The position numbers and the translations under genes were made by a program. Source: Robiginitalea myxolifaciens (GTDB lineage Bacteria; Bacteroidota; Bacteroidia; Flavobacteriales; Flavobacteriaceae). Taken from it: DNA of 64,000 bases. Position 1 is the first letter of the stretch. Each line of letters begins with the position of its first letter. Below are positions 26,811-35,230 of this stretch, piece after piece. A model generated the notes under the pieces. It was given only the letters and a program-made list of their open reading frames with translations. It was not told the origin of the DNA and ran no database searches. Location: assembly GCF_900115205.1 (NCBI RefSeq), contig NZ_FOYQ01000001.1, forward strand, positions 1,577,240 through 1,641,239. The letters are read 5' to 3'.

Positions 26811-28133
26811 CTAAAGACTTATGAATTGATTTAGAATCAGCACGCCGACAAGGCCCATGACCCCTACCGCTGTTTCCATAACGGTCCAGGTTTTGAGGGT
26901 ATCTTTTACGCTGAGGCTGAAATATTCTTTGAATAACCAGAAGCCACTATCGTTCACGTGGGACAACATTAGGCTACCTGAACCAATGGCCAGAACCATC
27001 AACTCCGGACTGACCCCTCCTCCCTGAACCAGAGGAAGCATGATTCCTGCGGCTGTAAGACCTGCAACGGTGGCGGAGCCCACGCAGACGCGAATCAATG
27101 TAGCCAGCCCCCAACCGAGCAGCAAAGGCGAAATGGAAGATTCCTGCATGACTTCCCCGATATAGGCACTGACCCCACTGGCCACCAGGACCTGCTTCAG
27201 GGCGCCGGAACCGGCGATAATCATAAAGATCATCGTTACCCCGGTAACCCCTTCCCCCAGGGAATTCATGACTTGTTCCATGGTACGTCCCCTGCTGAGG
27301 CCAAGGGTAAAGATGGCCAGCAGAACGGCAAGCAGCATGGCAATCACCGGATCTCCCAGGGTTTCCAGGATATCCCTGAGCCAATGACCTTCGGAAAGCA
27401 AAAGCCCACCCAAAGCAGCCAAGGCAATGAGGATAACAGGTAACAGGGCGGTGAGGATACTGGTGCTCATAGCGGGCATCTCGTGATCCTTCAACAATAC
27501 CGGGTTTACAAATTCTTTCAACGGGCTCGCCTTGATGTTTTTGAACCTTCGGGAAAGGATCGGTCCGGCCACGACTATAGCCGGGATGGCTACGATGATC
27601 CCGTAGAGGAGGGTTTTGCCAAAATCGGCCTGGAACATCTCGGCGATAGAAGTAGGTGCCGGATGCGGAGGAAGGTATCCGTGGGTTACCGAAAGGGACG
27701 CCAGCATGGGGATTCCCACATAGAGCAAGGGCAGGCCTGTGGAAGCAGCAATGGTAAATACCAGGGGGATCAGAATTACAAAGCCTACAGAATAAAACAT
27801 CGGGATCCCGACGATAAACCCGGTTAGCACAACGGCCCATTGAACGTTCTTTTTGCCGAAGCGATCGACCAGTACGGAGGTAATTCGCTGTGCTGCACCG
27901 CTATCGGCCACCAGCTTACCTAACATGGCCCCAAGTCCCAGGATCAGGATCAGGGAACCGAGGATATCGCCAATACCCTGTTTGATGGCATCGATTAAGT
28001 CTGGGATGCTTAGCCCTTGTGCGAGTCCTACCCCCAGGGAAACAATTATAAAGGCCAGAAAGGCATTCAGTTTAAAACGGGCAATCAGCAGGAATAACAA
28101 CAGGATTCCCCCTGCGACAATCAATATGGGCAT
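26811..28133 (-). CDS. GntP family permease (gluconate or D-serine type)
   Basis: The 440-aa protein has about twelve membrane helices and GntP-family blocks: the SVTHGYLPPHPAPTSIAEMF loop (about 148-167) and SHVNDSGFWLFKEYF (about 380-394). The family includes gluconate, fructuronate and D-serine (DsdX) importers of nearly this length. Coupling with a D-threonine-aldolase-like enzyme favours a D-serine or D-threonine substrate, but gluconate cannot be excluded from sequence. Confidence 0.88.
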   Translation of the reverse strand: MPILIVAGGILLLFLLIARFKLNAFLAFIIVSLGVGLAQGLSIPDLIDAIKQGIGDILGSLILILGLGAMLGKLVADSGAAQRITSVLVDRFGKKNVQWAVVLTGFIVGIPMFYSVGFVILIPLVFTIAASTGLPLLYVGIPMLASLSVTHGYLPPHPAPTSIAEMFQADFGKTLLYGIIVAIPAIVVAGPILSRRFKNIKASPLKEFVNPVLLKDHEMPAMSTSILTALLPVILIALAALGGLLLSEGHWLRDILETLGDPVIAMLLAVLLAIFTLGLSRGRTMEQVMNSLGEGVTGVTMIFMIIAGSGALKQVLVASGVSAYIGEVMQESSISPLLLGWGLATLIRVCVGSATVAGLTAAGIMLPLVQGGGVSPELMVLAIGSGSLMLSHVNDSGFWLFKEYFSLSVKDTLKTWTVMETAVGVMGLVGVLILNQFISL

Positions 28134-28164
28134 GGTCGTTTCTTAAGGTTGCGGCCCTAAGATA

Positions 28165-29316
28165 CTATTTTCCGACAGGCTCGGAGACGGGAATGCTTTT
28201 CCTTCGCTTTAACCCAAAAACCGGGTGCAGCAGGCGAACGGGCCGGATCAGGAAGTGATACAACAACCAGCTAATTCCAAAGGTACCGACAGTCAGGAGT
28301 GTAAATTCCCAAAATAGCCCCAAATCCACATCCATAAGATAGTAAGCCAGGATTACGGTAATGGTTTGGTGCAGGATATAAAATGGATAGACAGCGCGGT
28401 TGCAGTAGCTCAGCAGGGCGCTGGGTTTATTGAGCCAAACCGAGGCATACCCGAATAATACAAAAATCCAGGTCCATATATTCACTACTTTAAGAGCTCC
28501 TTCGACCAGGTGGCGGGCCAGACCGTCTTCGAAATACCAGACAAAGATCAGGGAAGCAAAAAGGAAGCATCCCATCAGGAAGTTGCGCTTCCGGTATTTC
28601 CGTACATGCTCCCAGAAAACGTCCCCGGCGCTGATCAGCAGGAACCCAAAAAAGAAGAGGGATCCAAAGGAGGCCAGCGCAAACCAGTCGCCTATCAGGG
28701 CGTGGGTTACATTGAAAAACGGTTCCAGCAGTACCTCATAAAGAAAGAGGGGGATACAGAAATAAAGCCAACCCCAGGGCGTGCTCAACCAGTTTTTTAC
28801 CCAGGTGACGATACGGGATGGACGTTCCCTCAGGCGTTTGAAAGGCCTGGCGAGGATCAAAGAGAATATCAACAAGTAAGGCAGAAACCAGAGATGGTGC
28901 CAGCTGATGTTCCCGTCGGGATAAGGTCCGCCGGAAAAGGCATGCATAGGCCAGAAATCGAAATAGCTCCCGTTGAAGGCACCTGTGGCAAGGCGTTCGA
29001 TGTAGATCTGTGGGGGAACAATAAAGAGCATCCCGAAGGCGAGGGGTATATAAAGCCGGTAGAGGCGTTCTTTGGCGTAGGCTCCTGGGGAACGGAGTCC
29101 ATAGGCATAATAGGTACCCATTCCTGAGATCACAAACAGGATGGGCAGCCTCCACTGATTCACAAAGAGCATGGGCCATCTGAGTTCGGGATAGATGATG
29201 TCGTTTTTAATATGCCAGCCCCAGGGAACAAAAAACATCCCTACGTGGTAGAAAATGAGCAGGGCAAAAACCCCGACGCGTAACCAGTCCAAATCGTATC
29301 TCCTTGTGTGTGCCAT
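28165..29316 (-). CDS. membrane acyltransferase family 3 (OpgC-like)
   Basis: The 383-aa protein has about ten membrane helices. It starts RRYDLDWLRVGVFALLIFYHVGMFF, with the arginine-aspartate pair and the helix-1 histidine typical of acyltransferase-3 proteins that transfer acetyl or succinyl groups to sugars, glucans or peptidoglycan at the inner membrane. Its acceptor is unknown. It is separated by 31 bp from the GntP gene and could be in the same transcript. Confidence 0.83.
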   Translation of the reverse strand: MAHTRRYDLDWLRVGVFALLIFYHVGMFFVPWGWHIKNDIIYPELRWPMLFVNQWRLPILFVISGMGTYYAYGLRSPGAYAKERLYRLYIPLAFGMLFIVPPQIYIERLATGAFNGSYFDFWPMHAFSGGPYPDGNISWHHLWFLPYLLIFSLILARPFKRLRERPSRIVTWVKNWLSTPWGWLYFCIPLFLYEVLLEPFFNVTHALIGDWFALASFGSLFFFGFLLISAGDVFWEHVRKYRKRNFLMGCFLFASLIFVWYFEDGLARHLVEGALKVVNIWTWIFVLFGYASVWLNKPSALLSYCNRAVYPFYILHQTITVILAYYLMDVDLGLFWEFTLLTVGTFGISWLLYHFLIRPVRLLHPVFGLKRRKSIPVSEPVGK

Positions 29317-29408
29317 GATAAAATGATTTGAAGCAAAGATGACCGCTGAAATTGAGAAATCCCCGGATTTCGGGGCCTGAGATGTATGAAATTGAGATTC
29401 CGGACGCT

Positions 29409-30584
29409 TTAGGAGGTCGATGTCCCCTTCATAAATTGTGAAGGCGACATGCCGCGATGCTTCTTAAAGGCCTCGTAAAAGGCAGACTTTGAGCGGAACC
29501 CTACGCTTTTCCCGATCGCCTCAATGGTCAGTTGTTTGTAGTCTGTACTTCGAAGGCGTTCACAGGCCAGATTCACGCGAAATCCATTGAGGTAGTCGTT
29601 AAAGTTTCCCCCCGTACCCTGATTGACGAGACGGCTTACCTTATTGGCATGGATTTCCAACGCCTGGGCAGCTCCGTTGAGGGAGGCATCATGTGCGGTA
29701 AAGAATTCGGGATCACTCACGATGGCCTTGAGTTTTTCCAGATCCAGATCCCGGTCGGCCGCTCCCTGGGTTTCATACTTATCGAGCAACCAGGTTTGCT
29801 GGAAGAATCGGGATTCGGATACGAAAACCACGATGGTAAATGCCATAATCGCAAAGGTGAGCAGGGTAATAAAGTGGTCCCCGCTATCGTCTTTGAAATT
29901 AATGTATACCCCCAGCAGAAGTGCAAATACAATGAACAGCAGGATCAGGATGTAGCTGGAAAAGCGATACTTGGATATTCGTACCCCGGAGGCGGGAGAC
30001 CCAAAGGACTTTCGATTTTTAAACCAGGTCCAAAAGGTTAGGATGCCATAGGCCGAAAAACTCAATAATAATAACCAGCGGTGGTGGTTCTTGATCAGGG
30101 CGTAACCGTAGGTGGTGCCGTCGGGTACCGCGACAAAAGGAAGGTCCTTGAAATAAGCCCCTTTGTAGGCATTGTATTTAACTGAAAGGGGTTGGGTATA
30201 ATAGCCGATTTGGGACAGGGCATAGAGCACGGCAGGCGCAATATGCAGGAAAATCCATTGCAATTTCAAGGGTCTGCGCAAGACCAGAAATCGTACGCTC
30301 AAATACATCAGCGGTGCGATGAGCAGGGTTAAGGGTTCGGTGGAATCGTTCCAGGCCAGGGAGTACTTCATCCACCCGGTATAGCAGAGAAAGGTATCCA
30401 GGGTAACCAGGGAAACACAGGCGATAAAGCAGGCAAAATAGGTAAGGGACCGATTTTCCCGCGGTGCCCGAAACGCGATGACGCCGGCCAGTAGCAGGCC
30501 CATAAAAGCGCCGGTAAAAACCAGGTAGGAGACCAGGTTATGCCGCAGCGGAATTTGTTCGATGAGTTCCCCAAGCTCGGTCAT
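29409..30584 (-). CDS. AraC-family regulator with N-terminal membrane domain
   Basis: The 391-aa protein has about seven membrane helices in residues 15-255 and a C-terminal AraC helix-turn-helix pair (about 290-385: HANKVSRLVNQGTGGNFNDYLN, then TIEAIGKSVGFRSKSAFYEAFKKHRGMSPSQF). Such TM-AraC proteins are frequent in Bacteroidota and are thought to sense membrane or extracytoplasmic signals. It overlaps the upstream metallophosphoesterase gene by four bases (ATGA), suggesting a joint role. Confidence 0.88.
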   Translation of the reverse strand: MTELGELIEQIPLRHNLVSYLVFTGAFMGLLLAGVIAFRAPRENRSLTYFACFIACVSLVTLDTFLCYTGWMKYSLAWNDSTEPLTLLIAPLMYLSVRFLVLRRPLKLQWIFLHIAPAVLYALSQIGYYTQPLSVKYNAYKGAYFKDLPFVAVPDGTTYGYALIKNHHRWLLLLSFSAYGILTFWTWFKNRKSFGSPASGVRISKYRFSSYILILLFIVFALLLGVYINFKDDSGDHFITLLTFAIMAFTIVVFVSESRFFQQTWLLDKYETQGAADRDLDLEKLKAIVSDPEFFTAHDASLNGAAQALEIHANKVSRLVNQGTGGNFNDYLNGFRVNLACERLRSTDYKQLTIEAIGKSVGFRSKSAFYEAFKKHRGMSPSQFMKGTSTS

Positions 30585-31486
30585 GACTTTTTAATTGCAG
30601 CGTAGTCTGATAGTTTTTCAGGACCTTCAAGCAGCTTCCGAACCACTTGCAAAATGCCTTCTTCCGTAGTGGCTATTTGCCATTTGATGAGGCTGATTTT
30701 TCCTTCTGAAATTTCAATCCCCGTAATACTTCTGGGATGTACACAGCTTCCATCGTTAAAGAGCGGGATTTCCCCAGGTTCCGGGAACCGGGGCCGGTGG
30801 GTATGCCCCACAATAGTCATCAGGAGGTTGCGATCCAGGATCCAGCGCTTGATTCGCTTTTCGATCCGGATGAGTTCCCGATAGTTTTTTGCGGGGGAAG
30901 TAGGATCGGCTATCCCCCACACCTGCAGCGGTTTCCATAACACGCGTACTAAAAATCGACTCCACCGCCAGAAGGTATAATTCCACCAGTCGGCCTGGTG
31001 TCCGTGGCAACAAAATATTTCCTGTCCGGTTTCCGTGTGTTGTAGTCGAATGGCCTCTTCATAGCGAATCCCTTCGAATAGTTCCTTGTCCTTGCCATCG
31101 ATGGGTTCAAAGTAACTGCTCAGGTGCTTTTCTACATAGGCGGGGTCCTGATATACCATGTCGTGGTTGCCCCAAATCATAAACAGGCGTTTTTCCAGAT
31201 GAAATTTACGCAACAGGCCATAGACATTCTTATGGGCTTCGAAAAGGGATTCGAAGTGGATGTTTTCCCAAAGCTCATCGCCATCGCCCAGTTCCATATA
31301 CTGGAAACCCTCCCGGTAATAGTGCTTGAGGGCATGAAAATAGATGTTGCGGTTATTGGAGAAATCGTCGGCGAAAGAGTTGTCCCCCCGATGGCAATCG
31401 CTGAAAAAGATTATTCGGGAAGTATCGTCGAACGGGACAATCCTGGCCTGGTCATAGGCCCTGCCCAGACGCCGCTTAGTAGACAT
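30581..31486 (-). CDS. metallophosphoesterase
   Basis: The 301-aa protein carries the calcineurin-like metal motifs: IFFSDCHRGDNS (about 28-39), GDGDELWEN (about 66-74), WGNHDM (about 100-105), CCHGHQ and VGHTHRP (about 228-234). The layout resembles UDP-2,3-diacylglucosamine hydrolase-like or serine/threonine phosphatase-like enzymes. It has no signal peptide, so it acts in the cytoplasm or on the inner membrane face. It is coupled to the TM-AraC gene by an overlapping start. Confidence 0.87.
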   Translation of the reverse strand: MSTKRRLGRAYDQARIVPFDDTSRIIFFSDCHRGDNSFADDFSNNRNIYFHALKHYYREGFQYMELGDGDELWENIHFESLFEAHKNVYGLLRKFHLEKRLFMIWGNHDMVYQDPAYVEKHLSSYFEPIDGKDKELFEGIRYEEAIRLQHTETGQEIFCCHGHQADWWNYTFWRWSRFLVRVLWKPLQVWGIADPTSPAKNYRELIRIEKRIKRWILDRNLLMTIVGHTHRPRFPEPGEIPLFNDGSCVHPRSITGIEISEGKISLIKWQIATTEEGILQVVRKLLEGPEKLSDYAAIKKS

Positions 31487-31593
31487 GACTTTTTTTATAA
31501 ATATCCAAAAAATGATGGAAACATACCAAGACTACCGGGCCGTTGATCGAGGAATTTCAACCGATTTAGGGGCAATTTTGTAATTTTATCCTC

Positions 31594-31611
31594 CCCATTG
31601 AGACTAATGGG
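31594..31611. repeat. short inverted repeat before the GAF gene
   Basis: CCCATT and AATGGG flank a 6-bp centre, 14 bp upstream of the GAF-protein ATG. It could be a regulator site or a leader hairpin; no known consensus matches. Confidence 0.4.
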
Positions 31612-31625
31612 TTAAAATTTGGGGA

Positions 31626-34001
31626 ATGCAGCAGGAATCTCCCGCAAAATATCTCGTCAGCTTTGATAAGTACCTCAGGTATTACGATGAGCTTCTGAAA
31701 ACCGGTAACGACTGGCAAAAGGAGCACGCGCGTCTTATCCTGGAGGCACAGGCCGCCATACCCGAACTCCGCGAAGGATTCGACGATGTGACCAAGCTGG
31801 AAACCTACCGGGATGTTCTGGAAATTGTACTCCAGGATGCGTTCTCCGGGGTTCTCGGGAAAAATGAGATCAAGGCACTTTCACTGCCGTATCACAATAT
31901 TTTATTCATGCCTTCGCCCCGGCTTCAGGGAATTCTCAAGGCAGCAGGGGACGATTTCACCCCGAACCTCCGCAACAGTAACGAGGAGGATTTCGACTAC
32001 ATCATGGCCTGTACCGTGATCCTCAATTTTTATTATGGGTATTCCCTGGACTATTCCCGGCCTTACTTTTTCGAGATTCCGGATGCCAATGGGGTCATAA
32101 ACTACTATCGCGTGATGTACAACGCGGATTTTGTAGACATCATTCCCACAGAAAATACGCCAGAAATCACCCAGAGCGATGTTGATGAACTTTTGGAGCA
32201 TCCTGAAGATGTGGAAATCTGGAAGTCAAAATTTCCTCCCGGATGTTTCGTGATGAAAGGTTTTGTGCTGGCGAACATGTTTAATGTTACTGCCGAGCAT
32301 TCTATCTCCTCCATAAAGTCTGAACTGATTGCCAGTGATAAGCGGGGGAATGAGAACTTCATGTCCGACCTGCAGGATACCTTCCGATCATTTTTCAAGC
32401 AAACCGATCTCAGGGTAGGTTTTGCTACCTACAACGCCAAAGAGGAGAGCTTTGAACGGGTTTACGGATCCGGCTTTAAAAGCTTTATCCTGGGCAATAA
32501 GGAAATGGCCGAATGTTCTGAAGCGCTATGCTCAGGTTCCTATAAAAAACTGCTTTCCGATAAGTCGTACTTCGTTATACCGGATGTAGCCCGTATCCAC
32601 GAGGAAGCACAGGGAGAGCCCTTTTGGGATAACCTCATGGAGCAAGGCATCGGAAGTTGCATTTTTGCCCCGATTGCCAATGAGGACAACCTGCTCGGGA
32701 TTTTGGAAATTGTTTCCGAAACACCCAATACCCTCAATGGGGTAAATGCCACCAAATTAGACGATGTCATGCCTTATATCGTCTCTGCTGTGGTCCGTTC
32801 TAAAATAGAAGAGGAAAACCTGATCGACGCTGTAATTCAGCACGAATGCACCACGGTACACGAATCTGTACTTTGGAAGTTCAAGGATGAGGCCCGAAAA
32901 TTTATCCAGGAGCGACTCGAAGGAAGGGAACCGGCTTTCGGGGAAATACGTTTCGACAATGTGAGTCCGCTCTATGGTCAGGTGGATATTCGGGAGTCCT
33001 CTACAGCGAGGAACGCCGCCATTCAGAAAGACCTGATGATCCATTTATCCAAAATACTGGATATCCTGATGCTGGTGGCGGAAGGAACTGGTCTGCCGGT
33101 CTATGAAGAATTGATTTTCCGGGTGAACAAACACCTGGACGAGATTAAGGAATACCTGCATACCAACAGCGAACAGGGAATTTTCAAGTTTGTACAGGAG
33201 GAGATCAATCCTGTTTTTGATCATATCAAAACCCTGGATCCAAAGTATCGGGTAGCAGTCGAAAGCTACGAAGCAGACATGGATCCTGCTACCGGATCTT
33301 ATTACGACCACCGCAGGAATTACGACCAGAGTGTAAGCAAGATCAATAAGACCCTAACCGGTTTGCTCGACCATCGCCAGCGGGATGCGCAAAGCATGTT
33401 CCCCCATTATTTTGAGCGCTATAAGACCGACGGGGTAGAACACAATATGTATATCGGGGATTCCCTGGCAGAAAACCAGAATTACAACCCGCTTTACCTG
33501 GCCAATCTCAAGTTATGGCAATTGCAGGTTTTGGTGGAGATGGAAAATGCCCATTACAATCTCAAGGGTCAGCTACCCGTACCCCTGGATGTGGCCTCCC
33601 TGATCCTGGTCTATAATACCTCCCTTTCGATCCGCTTCCGGCAGGACGAAAAACGCTTCGATGTGGATGGCACCTACAATGCGCGGTACGAAGTCATCAA
33701 AAAACGGATCGATAAATCCCTGATAAAGGGAACCCGGGAGCGATTAACCCAGGCGGGAAAACTATCCATTATTTATTCCCAGAAGGAAGATGAGGTAGAG
33801 TATCTGCGCTACATCACTTACCTGAAATCCAAAGGATTTTTTACCAATAATATCGAGATTGTAGAGCTCGAAGGATTGCAGGGAGTAGCCGGTCTTAAAG
33901 CGATCCGTGCGGAAATTCTCTATCGCAAAGATGGGGAAGACAGAACTCGTGAAAAGGAGCTCTACACCTACGACGACCTCATGCAGGAACTCGAAGGTTA
34001 G
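31626..34001 (+). CDS. large GAF-domain protein of unknown function
   Basis: The 791-aa soluble protein has a GAF-like sensor domain at about 255-395 (LRVGFATYNAKEESF; GSCIFAPIANEDNLLGILEIVS). The N-terminal 250 and C-terminal 390 residues match nothing I can name; no kinase, HD, GGDEF or helix-turn-helix motif is seen. It has no signal peptide or membrane segment. It is convergent with the HD-PycTM gene (11 bp between stops). Proteins of this kind appear to be conserved in Flavobacteriaceae, from memory. Confidence 0.72.
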   Translation: MQQESPAKYLVSFDKYLRYYDELLKTGNDWQKEHARLILEAQAAIPELREGFDDVTKLETYRDVLEIVLQDAFSGVLGKNEIKALSLPYHNILFMPSPRLQGILKAAGDDFTPNLRNSNEEDFDYIMACTVILNFYYGYSLDYSRPYFFEIPDANGVINYYRVMYNADFVDIIPTENTPEITQSDVDELLEHPEDVEIWKSKFPPGCFVMKGFVLANMFNVTAEHSISSIKSELIASDKRGNENFMSDLQDTFRSFFKQTDLRVGFATYNAKEESFERVYGSGFKSFILGNKEMAECSEALCSGSYKKLLSDKSYFVIPDVARIHEEAQGEPFWDNLMEQGIGSCIFAPIANEDNLLGILEIVSETPNTLNGVNATKLDDVMPYIVSAVVRSKIEEENLIDAVIQHECTTVHESVLWKFKDEARKFIQERLEGREPAFGEIRFDNVSPLYGQVDIRESSTARNAAIQKDLMIHLSKILDILMLVAEGTGLPVYEELIFRVNKHLDEIKEYLHTNSEQGIFKFVQEEINPVFDHIKTLDPKYRVAVESYEADMDPATGSYYDHRRNYDQSVSKINKTLTGLLDHRQRDAQSMFPHYFERYKTDGVEHNMYIGDSLAENQNYNPLYLANLKLWQLQVLVEMENAHYNLKGQLPVPLDVASLILVYNTSLSIRFRQDEKRFDVDGTYNARYEVIKKRIDKSLIKGTRERLTQAGKLSIIYSQKEDEVEYLRYITYLKSKGFFTNNIEIVELEGLQGVAGLKAIRAEILYRKDGEDRTREKELYTYDDLMQELEG

Positions 34002-34012
34002 TCCGGAACTGA

Positions 34013-35227
34013 TCAGGCTGCAAGCTCCAGGATACTTCGATCCGGCCCAAAGAACTTCAGGGCAATAAAGAAAGCAATTACCGATAGGATCATCCCCGCC
34101 AGGAAAATGGTGTAGGTAAGGCGTAAAAGTTTGTACTTGCGGTTTAGTACCAGGCCCAAAAAGTAAAGATCTTTGGTTAGGGTGTTGTACACATAATCCT
34201 TGTCCTGGATCAGCTCCCGCATGGCCCATTCATAATCCGGCAGCTTCATTTTGTGGAAATTTCCGAAGAACAAGAGATTTACTTTCCGATTGGCCACATC
34301 CTCCTTGGTAAATTCTCCCGAAGTGATATTGGGCCGCGTCGCAATGATGGAAAGCGACATGGAGATGATGCTGAAGATCAGGAATATGATGGTAGGAACC
34401 AGGAGGTAGTCGTTGGAGGGATTGTCCAATTTCGGAATCAGGTTGGCGATCACCAGGGAGATGATAATGGCGTTTACAGACAGGAGGATATTGGCTTTTG
34501 TGTCTGCTATATCACTCAATTTCAAGTGATTACGCATAGACACCCGATAGAGCGTCTGAATTCCCCTTTCCGGGCTCTCGCTCTTAAACTTGGCCTTGAG
34601 TTTTTCCTTCTTGGCCAGCTTCAGGCGTTTTTTCTTGTCCTTAAGCAATCGGCCGACATTATCGTCTTTTCCGGCCTGCCAGTTTTCAATGGCGTAATCC
34701 GTGTAAAACCGGTGTTCGGTACGGAGCATGGTAATGTTGGCTTCTCGCCATTCCGTATCGTCGTAATGGGCAATGTTCAGCAGGGCTAATTCCCTGCGCA
34801 ATAACTCGGCAGTTTCCCGGTAGCTTTTTTGTGCGAAATGGGAAGTATCTGCATCCCGAAGAATTTCCTGGTGTAGATTCTCGGGTTCGTAAAAGCGTTT
34901 TGTGGCGCGGATCAGGGCATTGACCGCTTCAATCCTATCTGGCTTAACCCCTTCTTTTTCAAAGAATGCCGTAGCTATCTCACAGCTGCTTTCCTCGTGT
35001 TCCTCGTGTCCTTTGGTAAAACCGGTATCGTGGAACCAGGCGGCAAGCAGCAGGTTTTCGGCATCCTCATCCTTCACGCCAAGGGCATCTGTCAATTCTT
35101 TTGTACTTTGTACAACCCGCTGGGTATGCCTTAAGTTGTGGTAGAGGAAACTCTGGTCCAGGGCCTCTGAAAGTAATTGGGTGGCATAATTTTCAACGGC
35201 GGTCAACAACGAACTCATAGCTGGCAT
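34013..35227 (-). CDS. HD phosphohydrolase fused to a Pycsar-effector-like (DUF5706) membrane domain
   Basis: The 404-aa protein has an N-terminal HD domain with metal ligands His34, His66-Asp67 and Asp125 (FHDTGF; LRDADTSHF), a highly basic linker (195-215), and a C-terminal DUF5706/PycTM domain (about 222-404: SMRNHLKLSDIADTKANILL and four membrane helices). PycTM proteins are membrane-disrupting effectors of cyclic-pyrimidine anti-phage systems. No cyclase gene lies next to it, so the role may be different. Start could be ATG 35227 or 35218. The divergent gene begins only 3 bp away. Confidence 0.85.
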   Translation of the reverse strand: MPAMSSLLTAVENYATQLLSEALDQSFLYHNLRHTQRVVQSTKELTDALGVKDEDAENLLLAAWFHDTGFTKGHEEHEESSCEIATAFFEKEGVKPDRIEAVNALIRATKRFYEPENLHQEILRDADTSHFAQKSYRETAELLRRELALLNIAHYDDTEWREANITMLRTEHRFYTDYAIENWQAGKDDNVGRLLKDKKKRLKLAKKEKLKAKFKSESPERGIQTLYRVSMRNHLKLSDIADTKANILLSVNAIIISLVIANLIPKLDNPSNDYLLVPTIIFLIFSIISMSLSIIATRPNITSGEFTKEDVANRKVNLLFFGNFHKMKLPDYEWAMRELIQDKDYVYNTLTKDLYFLGLVLNRKYKLLRLTYTIFLAGMILSVIAFFIALKFFGPDRSILELAA

Positions 35228-35230
35228 TTA

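Noticed and set aside
26974-27840. 288-codon frame shifted relative to the GntP permease on the same strand
   Set aside because: It is rich in arginine and glycine with no membrane helices, while the permease frame is complete without a break.
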